Made by a program: the position numbers and the translations under genes. The notes under the pieces are model-generated. The model was given only the letters and a program-made list of their open reading frames with translations. It made no database searches and was not told where the DNA came from. Positions 8,329 to 15,303 of a DNA stretch of 64,000 nt are shown here, in pieces; position 1 is the stretch's first letter, and each line of letters opens with the position of its first letter. Source of the stretch: an uncultured Paracoccaceae bacterium (GTDB lineage Bacteria; Pseudomonadota; Alphaproteobacteria; Rhodobacterales; Rhodobacteraceae). The stretch covers positions 868,001-932,000 of the forward strand of contig CANLVP010000001.1 in the NCBI GenBank assembly GCA_947494675.1, in the 5' to 3' direction.

Positions 8329-9114
8329 ATGACCATTTCACTTCAAGGAAAGCGCGGCCTGATTATGGGCGTCGCAAACGAACGCTCCATCGCGTGGGGC
8401 ATCGCCAAAGCCATGGCCGAAGCCGGGGCAGAGCTTGCTTTTACATACCAGGGTGAGGCCTTTGGCAGTCGCCTCAAGCCACTGGCCGAAAGCGTCGGCT
8501 CTGACTTCATGGTGGATGTGGATGTCACCGACAGTGCCTCCATGGATGCCGCCTTTGCCGCGCTGGCCGACCGCTGGGACAGCATCGATTTCGTTGTCCA
8601 CGCCATCGCCTATTCCGACAAGAATGAGCTGACGGGCCGTTTCATCAACACCTCCGCCGAGAACTTCCGCAACTCGCTCACGATCTCTTGCTACAGCTTC
8701 ATCGATGTCGCCCGCCGCGCGTCCGAGATGATGCCAAACGGCGGCACGCTGCTGACCCTGTCCTACCAAGGCAGCAACCGCGTCACCCCGTACTACAACG
8801 TCATGGGTGTCGCCAAAGCCGCGCTTGAAAGCGCCACCCGCTACCTTGCCAACGACCTGGGCCAGCAGGGCATCCGTGTCAACGCCATCAGCCCCGGCCC
8901 GATGAAAACGCTCGCCGGTGCCGCCATCGGTGGCGCGCGCAAGACTTACAAACACACCGGCGAAAATGCCCCCCTCGGCAACGCAACGCTCGAAGCCGTC
9001 GGAGGCACTGCCGTCTATCTGGCCTCTGACGTCGGCAGCCACACCAGCGGCGAGGTCATCCGCGTCGACGGCGGGTTCCACATCCTCGGCATGCCGCAAC
9101 CCGATCACCTCTAG
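8329..9114 (+). CDS. fabI: Enoyl-[acyl-carrier-protein] reductase (NADH)
   Basis: A 261-aa short-chain dehydrogenase-type enoyl-ACP reductase that completes each fatty acid elongation cycle. The FabI signature is clear: MGVANERSIAWGIA for nucleotide binding, then Y146, Y156 and K163 at exactly the numbering used for E. coli FabI, with the hallmark Y-x6-K spacing (YYNVMGVAK). The start at 8329 is supported by GAGGGCGG just upstream and by the FabI-typical N-terminus MTISLQGKRGL; longer frames upstream lack a Shine-Dalgarno. It is the predicted triclosan target. Confidence 0.95.
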   Translation: MTISLQGKRGLIMGVANERSIAWGIAKAMAEAGAELAFTYQGEAFGSRLKPLAESVGSDFMVDVDVTDSASMDAAFAALADRWDSIDFVVHAIAYSDKNELTGRFINTSAENFRNSLTISCYSFIDVARRASEMMPNGGTLLTLSYQGSNRVTPYYNVMGVAKAALESATRYLANDLGQQGIRVNAISPGPMKTLAGAAIGGARKTYKHTGENAPLGNATLEAVGGTAVYLASDVGSHTSGEVIRVDGGFHILGMPQPDHL

Positions 9115-9130
9115 GGCATGGCCGTCGCCG

Positions 9131-9159
9131 TTTACTGGCTGTTAGGTTTTCGCTATATA
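9131..9159 (+). promoter_or_regulatory. Possible promoter of the antisense small RNA
   Basis: TTTACT (9131-9136), a 17-base spacer and TATATA (9154-9159) give a plausible sigma70-type promoter, with predicted start near 9166. That would place the 5' end of the transcript at the segment complementary to the small-peptide mRNA. Both hexamers are only moderate matches. Confidence 0.4.
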
Positions 9160-9165
9160 TTGAGC

Positions 9166-9240
9166 ATATGAAATTTGGTTCAGTCTCATCACCGAATCAA
9201 CAGCCCCGCAGAGCGCGAACTCTGCGGGGCTTCTTCTTTT
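9166..9240 (+). ncRNA. Candidate antisense small RNA (antitoxin of a type I TA-like pair)
   Basis: The predicted ~70-nt RNA begins with TATGAAATTT (9167-9176) and TTCAGTCTCATCACC (9179-9193), then ends in a rho-independent terminator with arms GCCCCGCAGAG (9203-9213) and CTCTGCGGGGC (9220-9230) followed by TTCTTCTTTT. The two 5' blocks are duplicated on the same strand at 9313-9322 and 9330-9344, where they are the complement of the ribosome-binding and start region of the minus-strand 31-aa peptide gene. The RNA could therefore pair over 25 bases, in two blocks, with that mRNA and block translation. Alternatively this is just the fabI 3' UTR and terminator. Confidence 0.5.
9203..9240 (+). 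terminator. Rho-independent terminator after fabI / small RNA
   Basis: An 11-bp stem (GCCCCGCAGAG / CTCTGCGGGGC) with a six-base loop is followed by a T-rich tract TTCTTCTTTT on the plus strand. No T-tract follows it on the minus strand, so it acts for plus-strand transcripts. Confidence 0.85.
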
Positions 9241-9244
9241 CCGC

Positions 9245-9340
9245 CTAAAGCATCAAAAGAAGTTGGAAAATCGCGACAAGCAAGCTCATCACCGCCAGCG
9301 CGATCATCCATTTATGAAATTTAGAATTCTTCAGTCTCAT
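9245..9340 (-). CDS. 31-aa hydrophobic peptide, toxin-like
   Basis: A short frame: ATG at 9340, TAG at 9247-9245. The peptide has a positively charged N-terminus (MRLKNSKFHKW) followed by an uninterrupted hydrophobic helix of about 19 residues (IALAVMSLL, then VAIFQLLLML), the architecture of type I toxin peptides such as TisB or Ldr. The leader carries AAAGGAGGTGAT, a 12-base complement of the 16S rRNA 3' end, but the ATG lies inside it, which is too close for ideal initiation; an in-frame CTG two codons later has better spacing. A 7-bp hairpin precedes the Shine-Dalgarno. It lies 86 bases downstream of slyD on the same strand. Confidence 0.5.
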   Translation of the reverse strand: MRLKNSKFHKWMIALAVMSLLVAIFQLLLML

Positions 9341-9426
9341 CACCTCCTTTGACGGCGAAAGCGTCGCCGCAAAGGGAGATAAAACATAGGATTGTCTGCA
9401 AATTGTTAAGGCTGAAGTGAGTTCTC

Positions 9427-9861
9427 TTAACCCGGCATGATCGCGATCATCTCAATCGCGAACGTCAGGTCTTTGCCCGCAAGCGGATGATTGGCGTCCA
9501 GCGTGACTTCGGTCTCTGTCACCTCAACCACCGTCACCGGGATCACCTGCCCCTCGGGGCTTTGCATCTGCAATTGCGTGCCGATCTCAAGCGGGATGTC
9601 GGCGGGAATGTCACCGCGCGGAATGGCCTGCCGGGCCGCATCGTTGACCGCGCCGTACGCCTGATCTGCGGCCACCTCGACCACCTTCTTGTCACCCACG
9701 GCCATGCCGGGGATCGCTGCATCAAGACCTGGAATAATCATCCCCGACCCCACCGCAAATTCCAGCGGATCGCGCCCTTCAGAGCTGTCAAAGACCTCGC
9801 CCCCGGCCAGCGTGCCTTTGTAGTGGATCTGGACGGTATCGCCTGCCTTTGCTGTGCTCAT
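9427..9861 (-). CDS. FKBP-type peptidyl-prolyl isomerase, SlyD-like
   Basis: A 144-aa prolyl isomerase of the SlyD subgroup: a split FKBP domain (HYKGTLAGGEVFDSSEGRDP, VGSGMIIPGLD) with an inserted IF chaperone flap (about 65-120) and the SlyD hallmark DANHPLAGKDLTF. SlyD proteins catalyse cis/trans proline isomerisation and assist folding, and in enterics bind nickel through a His-rich tail; that tail is absent here. The start at 9861 is chosen because an AGGAAC-type Shine-Dalgarno precedes MSTAKAGDT; a longer upstream frame has no support. Confidence 0.88.
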   Translation of the reverse strand: MSTAKAGDTVQIHYKGTLAGGEVFDSSEGRDPLEFAVGSGMIIPGLDAAIPGMAVGDKKVVEVAADQAYGAVNDAARQAIPRGDIPADIPLEIGTQLQMQSPEGQVIPVTVVEVTETEVTLDANHPLAGKDLTFAIEMIAIMPG

Positions 9862-9979
9862 TTGCGCGTTCCTTTGCGTGACATAAAGGCCGGACCCTAG
9901 CTGCGCGCCCATCGTGATGCAAACCCGTTTCCATATCCCGCAAAGCCGTGGTTATCTGGCGGGAACGAAAGGACAGCCC

Positions 9980-10657
9980 ATGCCCATCACCACCTGCGTC
10001 TTTGACGCCTATGGCACGCTTTTTGACGTCAATGCCGCCGCCCGCCTATTGGCGACCGAACCGGGGCAAGAGGCGCTGGCCGCCGTCTGGCCGCAACTCG
10101 CCGCCCATTGGCGTGCCAAACAGCTGGAATACACATGGCTGCGCGCTACGGCAGGGCGTCACACCGATTTCTGGCAGGTCACGCAGGACGGCCTTGTTTG
10201 GGCGCTTGAGGCTTGCGCCTTGTCCGACCCCGTATTGCGCGAACGGCTGCTCGCGCTCTACTGGGAACTGCCCGCCTATCCAGAAGTGCCGCAGATGCTG
10301 TCGACGCTCAAATCGCGCGGCATGAACACAGCGATCCTGTCCAACGGCTCGCCCGATATGCTCGCCGGTGCGGTCAATAGCGCAGGCATCGCGCCCCTCT
10401 TGGATGACAGCCTGTCGGTCGAAGATGTGGGCGTCTTCAAACCCCACGACAGCGTCTATGACCTCGTGCAAAAACGCTTCCCCGGCGACCGCGCCGATGT
10501 GCTGTTTGTGTCGTCAAATGGCTGGGACGCCTGCGCCGCTGCGGGTTATGGATTTACCACCGTCTGGGTCAATCGCGCGGGCCTGCCGATGGACCGACTT
10601 TATGCCAAACCGCAGCACGTCTTGTCAGATCTCACACAGATCCCGGACCTGCTATGA
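9980..10657 (+). CDS. Haloacid dehalogenase, type II (HAD superfamily)
   Basis: A 225-aa HAD enzyme of the L-2-haloacid dehalogenase type. Motif I is FDAYGTLFD (nucleophile Asp near residue 8), motif II is LSNGS, the lysine follows in VFKPHDSVY, and the SSNGWDACAAAGYGF segment is characteristic of type II 2-haloacid dehalogenases, which hydrolyse 2-haloalkanoates to hydroxy acids. The true substrate is unknown. The ATG at 9980 follows AAAGGACAG. Its last four bases overlap the next gene (ATGA), and it opens a run of six overlapping genes. Confidence 0.85.
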   Translation: MPITTCVFDAYGTLFDVNAAARLLATEPGQEALAAVWPQLAAHWRAKQLEYTWLRATAGRHTDFWQVTQDGLVWALEACALSDPVLRERLLALYWELPAYPEVPQMLSTLKSRGMNTAILSNGSPDMLAGAVNSAGIAPLLDDSLSVEDVGVFKPHDSVYDLVQKRFPGDRADVLFVSSNGWDACAAAGYGFTTVWVNRAGLPMDRLYAKPQHVLSDLTQIPDLL

Positions 10658-11466
10658 CCTTTACCGCCGCCGACGGCACCAAACTGCATTACACGGATTC
10701 CGGCGAAGGCACGCCCGTCATCGCGCTGGCCGGGCTGACCCGCAATGGCCGCGACTTTGACCATGTTGCCCCGCACCTCAACTGCCGCCTGATCCGGCTT
10801 GACTATCGCGGGCGCGGCCACTCGGACTGGGCCGATCCGAAGACCTATACGATCCCGACAGAGGCGCAGGATACCCTTGCGCTGATGGATCATCTGGGGC
10901 TGGAACAGGCCGCGATCCTTGGCACCTCGCGCGGCGGGTTGATCGCCATGGTACTGGCCGCCACTGCCAAACACCGCTTGCTGGGCGTTGCGCTCAACGA
11001 CATCGGACCAGAGATCGCGGACACCGGTCTGGACGTGATCAAGAACTACATCGGCAAACCCCTACCCTTCAAAACCTACGCCGAAGCAGCCGAGTTCCGT
11101 GCCCGCAATTGGGTGCATTTCAAGAACGTGCCGATGGACCGTTGGTTGGCCGAGGTTGAACAGCAATACGCCGTCACCGAGAGCGGTCTTGGCCTGCGCT
11201 ATGATCCCAAGCTCCGCGATGCCGTGCTAGAGGCAGGCGCACAACCAACCCCCGACCTCTGGCCGCTCTTTGATGCCATGGCGGACCTGCCGCTGGCGCT
11301 GATCCGTGGTGCGAACTCGGACCTATTGACCCCTGCCACCGCGGCTGAAATGCAGCGCCGCCGCCCCGACATGGGCTTTGCCGATGTACCAGACCGGGGC
11401 CACGTGCCCTTTCTTGATGAACCCGACGCCCTGCGCGTCCTCCATAACTGGCTGAATTCCCTATGA
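10654..11466 (+). CDS. Alpha/beta hydrolase
   Basis: A 270-aa alpha/beta-fold hydrolase. The nucleophile elbow is GTSRGG, an Asp lies in the strand after it, and the catalytic His is in RGHVPFLDEP near the C-terminus; an oxyanion-hole-like segment occurs near ALAGLTRNG. Substrate cannot be predicted; the enol-lactonase-like gene four genes on is a relative but not close. It is coupled by ATGA overlaps to both neighbours. Confidence 0.85.
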   Translation: MTFTAADGTKLHYTDSGEGTPVIALAGLTRNGRDFDHVAPHLNCRLIRLDYRGRGHSDWADPKTYTIPTEAQDTLALMDHLGLEQAAILGTSRGGLIAMVLAATAKHRLLGVALNDIGPEIADTGLDVIKNYIGKPLPFKTYAEAAEFRARNWVHFKNVPMDRWLAEVEQQYAVTESGLGLRYDPKLRDAVLEAGAQPTPDLWPLFDAMADLPLALIRGANSDLLTPATAAEMQRRRPDMGFADVPDRGHVPFLDEPDALRVLHNWLNSL

Positions 11467-12428
11467 ATATCGACATGATCCGCGCCGCCGCCACCCGCAT
11501 TGCAGGTCACGCCCGCGTCACACCGCTTTTGTCATCGCCCTTTCTGGACAAGATCGCCGGACGCCCAGTCTTTGTGAAGGCCGAATGCCTGCAACATACC
11601 GGCAGCTTCAAGTTTCGCGGCGGCTGGTCGGCGGTATCTGCCCTGACCCCGGAAGAGCGCGCCGCTGGTGTCATCGCCTTTTCCTCAGGCAACCACGCCC
11701 AAGGCGTCACCATGGCAGCCCGCGCCCACGACGCCCCCGTGGTCATCATCATGCCGACCGACGCGCCCGCCGTGAAAATCGCCAACACCCGCGCTTTGGG
11801 GGCCGAGGTTGTGCTTTATGACCGCGTCAAAGAAAGCCGCGAGGACATCGGCGCGAAAATCGCAACCGAACGCGGCCTGAGCCTGATCCGCCCCTACGAC
11901 AACCCGCAAGTCATCGCGGGCCAAGGCACCACGGGGCTTGAGATTGCGACCCAAGCCGCCGCACTTGACGTGACCGAGGCACAGGTGCTGGTCTGCTGCG
12001 GCGGCGGTGGCCTGACCTCTGGCATCGCGCTGGCACTTGCCGCCGAAGCCCCCGCGATGCGCGTGCATACCTGCGAACCCGAAGGCTTTGACGACGTGGC
12101 CCGCAGCCTTGCCGCCGGAACCATCCAGAGCAACACAAAGGCATCCGGATCGATCTGTGACGCCATCGTCACACCACAGCCCGGCGATCTGACCTTTCCG
12201 ATCATGCAGGCCCATTGCGGGCCGGGATACGCCGTCAGCGATGACGATTGCCTGCGCGCCATGGCCCTCGCCTTTGAGCGCCTGCGCATCGTGGTCGAAC
12301 CCGGCGGCGCTGCCGCCCTTGCCGCCGCGCTGTTCCATTCCGACAAAGACACCCCCGTCATCGCCGTCACCACAGGCGGCAACGTCGATAAGGCCATGTT
12401 CAACCGCGCGCTGGAGACCTTGCAATGA
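11463..12428 (+). CDS. Threonine/serine dehydratase, PLP-dependent
   Basis: A 321-aa fold-type II PLP enzyme. The Schiff-base lysine is in SFKFRGG, substrate binding in SSGNHAQG, and the phosphate-binding glycine loop is CCGGGGLTSG. The length fits catabolic threonine dehydratase, serine racemase or hydroxyaspartate dehydratase, without the C-terminal ACT-like regulatory domain of IlvA. It would deaminate threonine or serine to 2-oxobutyrate or pyruvate. It overlaps both neighbours by four bases. Confidence 0.87.
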   Translation: MNIDMIRAAATRIAGHARVTPLLSSPFLDKIAGRPVFVKAECLQHTGSFKFRGGWSAVSALTPEERAAGVIAFSSGNHAQGVTMAARAHDAPVVIIMPTDAPAVKIANTRALGAEVVLYDRVKESREDIGAKIATERGLSLIRPYDNPQVIAGQGTTGLEIATQAAALDVTEAQVLVCCGGGGLTSGIALALAAEAPAMRVHTCEPEGFDDVARSLAAGTIQSNTKASGSICDAIVTPQPGDLTFPIMQAHCGPGYAVSDDDCLRAMALAFERLRIVVEPGGAAALAAALFHSDKDTPVIAVTTGGNVDKAMFNRALETLQ

Positions 12429-13603
12429 CCGAATTCACCATCGCCAGTTTCAACGTCAAAAACCTGATCGAGGCCGACCAAGAATACTACAAATTCGAAC
12501 GCTACACGCCCGAGGAACACGCCTGGAAACAAAGCTGGCTCGCCGATCAAGTCCTTACGATGAACGCCGATATCATCTGCTTTCAGGAGATCTTTTCCCA
12601 AGCCGCCCTGCGCGACGTGCTGGCAGAGGCCGACGCCGCAGGCATCGCCGCCAATGACGCAAACATCCCCGACCCGTCCCGCCGCTACGCTCGCAAGGCG
12701 ATCTTTCGCAAGCTCGCCTATGAACCCTACGCCGACGCCCCACTTGCCTTTGCCGCCAACGCAAATGACGGTGAACCCGGCCAACGCCGCCCCGGCCTTG
12801 CGGTCGTGTCGCGCCACGGCTTTGTCGGCCAGCCCACGATCATCCAAGACCTCGACACACCGCTGGTGATCCCCTTTGGCGAGGACGGCCACTTTACCAT
12901 GCGCCGCCTGTCGCGGCCCATTCTGCGGGTGCGCGTGCCAATCGGCGGCCAGACCGTCACCGTCTTCAACTGCCACCTGAAATCCAAACTGGGCGAATTC
13001 GACAACCCCGACGGCCTGCCGGTCGCCCCGGCCGCTGACCTCACCAACTACGACCCCGCCGCCCGCGCGCTGGGGTCGCTACGTGCAGGCCTGCGCCGCA
13101 TGGCAGAGGCTTGGGTGCTGCGCCGCGCCATCATCGACGATCTGGAAAAAGGCAACCCGGTCATGGTGCTGGGCGACTTCAATGACGGCGAGCACGCCGT
13201 CTCGACCGAAATCATCTCGGGCGAGGCGCCGTTCAAAAACTACGCCTGGATGCGCCGCCATGACGCCAAACACTCCGGCGACCGCTACAAGGACCACGAG
13301 AACGACCAAATTCAGGCCGACATTACCCGGTTCCGCCTGCATTCCGCCGAAAAGCTTTTTGTGCGCAAATCGGCCCGCGACATGGTCTATACCTCCGCCT
13401 TTGGCGGCGTCTTTGAAAGCATCGACCAGATCTTCATGTCCCATCACTTCCTGCCCGAAAACCCGGATCGCATCGGAGAGATGTCGTATTTCAGCGCGCT
13501 CAACGACCACCTAACCGATGGCAGCCACCCAGAAGCGCCCTATAACAAACTTGCCTCAGACCACGGCCAGATCATGGCCCATATGAATGTTCACGATGAC
13601 TGA
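12425..13603 (+). CDS. Endonuclease/exonuclease/phosphatase family protein
   Basis: A 392-aa EEP-fold metal-dependent phosphohydrolase. Recognisable elements are SFNVKNL at the N-terminus, the catalytic Glu in CFQEIF, NCHLKSK, the GDFND block (Asp/Asn pair) and the C-terminal SDHGQI histidine. Members include DNases, phosphatases and sphingomyelinases; the substrate is not evident and no export signal is present. It starts within the preceding gene's ATGA and overlaps the next gene by eight bases. Confidence 0.85.
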   Translation: MTEFTIASFNVKNLIEADQEYYKFERYTPEEHAWKQSWLADQVLTMNADIICFQEIFSQAALRDVLAEADAAGIAANDANIPDPSRRYARKAIFRKLAYEPYADAPLAFAANANDGEPGQRRPGLAVVSRHGFVGQPTIIQDLDTPLVIPFGEDGHFTMRRLSRPILRVRVPIGGQTVTVFNCHLKSKLGEFDNPDGLPVAPAADLTNYDPAARALGSLRAGLRRMAEAWVLRRAIIDDLEKGNPVMVLGDFNDGEHAVSTEIISGEAPFKNYAWMRRHDAKHSGDRYKDHENDQIQADITRFRLHSAEKLFVRKSARDMVYTSAFGGVFESIDQIFMSHHFLPENPDRIGEMSYFSALNDHLTDGSHPEAPYNKLASDHGQIMAHMNVHDD

Positions 13604-14396
13604 CACACATAAAATCACCCGCGACGACGTCACCCTGCACGCCGAAACCACAGGCCCGGCGGACGGCCCCGCGCTGATGTTCGCCAACTCGCTTGGTACG
13701 AACCTGCACCTCTGGGATGGCGTCCTGCAACACCTCCCCGCGGGGCTGCGGATCATCCGCTATGACATGCGCGGCCACGGCAAATCCACTGTGCCGCCCG
13801 GCCCCTATTCCATGGGTGCGCTGGTGGCCGACGCCGAAGCCATCTGTGACGCGCTCGACGTCAAAGATGCGCTGTTCGTGGGGCTGTCGGTGGGCGGCAT
13901 GGTGGCACAGGGGCTGGCTGTTAAACGCCACGACCTGATCCGCGCCATGGTGCTGTCCAATACCGCTGCCAAGATCGGCACACCGAAGTTCTGGCAAGAC
14001 CGCATCGACGCCGTGCACAGCGACGGCATGGCCAAAATGGCCGAGGCCGTGATCCCCCGTTGGTTTGGCCGCGACTACTTGGGCACCCCCGCTGTGCAAC
14101 CGTGGAAAGACATGCTGAGCGCGACAGACCCCGTGGGCTATGCGGGCATCTGTGCGGCCATCGCGGGCACCGATTTCTACACGCCAACCTCAGGCCTGCG
14201 CCTGTCCACCATGGGCATTGCCGGGTCAGAGGATCAATCGACGCCCCCCGATCTGGTACGCGAAACCGTCGACCTGATCCCCGGTTCAGAATTCCACCTG
14301 ATGCGCCGCTTGGGCCACCTGCCCAGCGCCGAAGACCCAGAGGCGTTTGCGGAACTCCTCAATGGCTTTATCGCGCGCACAGGCCATATGTCGTGA
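13596..14396 (+). CDS. pcaD: 3-oxoadipate enol-lactonase-like alpha/beta hydrolase
   Basis: A 266-aa alpha/beta hydrolase resembling PcaD, which hydrolyses 3-oxoadipate enol-lactone in the beta-ketoadipate pathway. The nucleophile elbow is GLSVGG and the catalytic His lies in RLGHLPSAEDP; NSLGTNLHLWD and YDMRGHGKS are PcaD-like. No other protocatechuate genes lie nearby, so the role may differ. The start at 13596 (MTDTHK) overlaps the preceding gene; an in-frame ATG nine bases earlier is possible. Its stop overlaps the GTG of the next gene. Confidence 0.7.
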   Translation: MTDTHKITRDDVTLHAETTGPADGPALMFANSLGTNLHLWDGVLQHLPAGLRIIRYDMRGHGKSTVPPGPYSMGALVADAEAICDALDVKDALFVGLSVGGMVAQGLAVKRHDLIRAMVLSNTAAKIGTPKFWQDRIDAVHSDGMAKMAEAVIPRWFGRDYLGTPAVQPWKDMLSATDPVGYAGICAAIAGTDFYTPTSGLRLSTMGIAGSEDQSTPPDLVRETVDLIPGSEFHLMRRLGHLPSAEDPEAFAELLNGFIARTGHMS

Positions 14397-15238
14397 CAGC
14401 CCTGACGCTCGGCCTGATCGCCGCGCTTTGCTGGGGGTTTCACGACATCTGTGTGCGCTTTGTCAGCCAATCGGTGCCGCTATTGGCATCGCTGCTGATG
14501 GTGCTGGTCGTGGGGCTACTGTTTCATCTTGGCCTGATGGTGGCGCTGGATGGCTTTGCACCTCTACCCATGCCCGCCCTTGGCCTCTCGGTCGCATCGG
14601 GCGCATTCTTCCTCATGGCCAGCCTTGGCCTTTATGGTGCATTTCAGCGCGGCCCCGTCCGCTTAGTGGCCCCGATCATCGCGAGCTTCCCGATCCTCTC
14701 GGTTGCTTGGGCGGCCATCGCAGGCACCCCGGTCCACCCGTTGCAATGGCTGGCAGTGCTGGCGATTGTCGTGGGCGTTTCCGTGGTCGCCGCCCTCGCC
14801 GATGACGATAGCGGGGCCACGCCACCCAAACCCCGCACCATCGCCTATGCCGGGATCGCCGCCGTTGGGTTTGCAGGCACTTTTGCGCTGGGGCAATGGG
14901 CCGCGACACTCGCCACGGACCTGCCCGTCACCCTCGTCACTCGCGTCACCGCCATCGCCCTGCTGCTGGGCATCATCGCATGGTTTCGCCTGCCGTTCTG
15001 GCCTGGCCTGCGTGCCTTGCCTGTGTTGGCGCTGATGGGGTTGGCTGATGGCATCGCCCTTTACTGCATCTTTTCGGCGGCTGATCTGGCGGATGCGCAA
15101 TACGCCGCTGTCGCCGCCTCGACCTTTGGGCTGCTGACCATCGTGCTGGCCTGGGCGATCCTGCGCGAGCCGATGCGCGCGACCCAATGGCTGGGCTGCG
15201 CCGTGGCCTTTGGCGGGATTGGATATCTTGCGCTTTGA
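14393..15238 (+). CDS. DMT-superfamily transporter (EamA domains)
   Basis: A 281-aa inner-membrane protein with about ten hydrophobic helices in two EamA repeats, typical of drug/metabolite transporters. The GTG at 14393 overlaps the preceding stop as GTGA and places the first helix (ALTLGLIAALCWGFHDI) at the N-terminus; the frame upstream of this is antisense-like and hydrophilic. It closes the six-gene overlapping operon starting at 9980, suggesting export of a product of these hydrolases, which is inference only. Confidence 0.82.
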   Translation: MTALTLGLIAALCWGFHDICVRFVSQSVPLLASLLMVLVVGLLFHLGLMVALDGFAPLPMPALGLSVASGAFFLMASLGLYGAFQRGPVRLVAPIIASFPILSVAWAAIAGTPVHPLQWLAVLAIVVGVSVVAALADDDSGATPPKPRTIAYAGIAAVGFAGTFALGQWAATLATDLPVTLVTRVTAIALLLGIIAWFRLPFWPGLRALPVLALMGLADGIALYCIFSAADLADAQYAAVAASTFGLLTIVLAWAILREPMRATQWLGCAVAFGGIGYLAL

Positions 15239-15260
15239 GCGATTGGATGATTGCAATCTG

Positions 15261-15272
15261 AACTGATCAGTT
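15261..15272. promoter_or_regulatory. 12-bp palindrome upstream of the MFS gene
   Basis: AACTGATCAGTT, a perfect palindrome in the 65-base gap before the MFS start, is adjacent to the AT-rich TTTATTTT that may be part of the promoter. It could be an operator for a repressor, but no regulator gene lies alongside. Confidence 0.35.
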
Positions 15273-15303
15273 TATTTTTGCCTGACGCGCAAAGGACCAA
15301 GCG

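Noticed and set aside
9168-9248. A 26-codon plus-strand peptide starting at ATG 9168
   Set aside because: No Shine-Dalgarno, and the frame runs through the terminator hairpin; the small RNA reading explains the region better.
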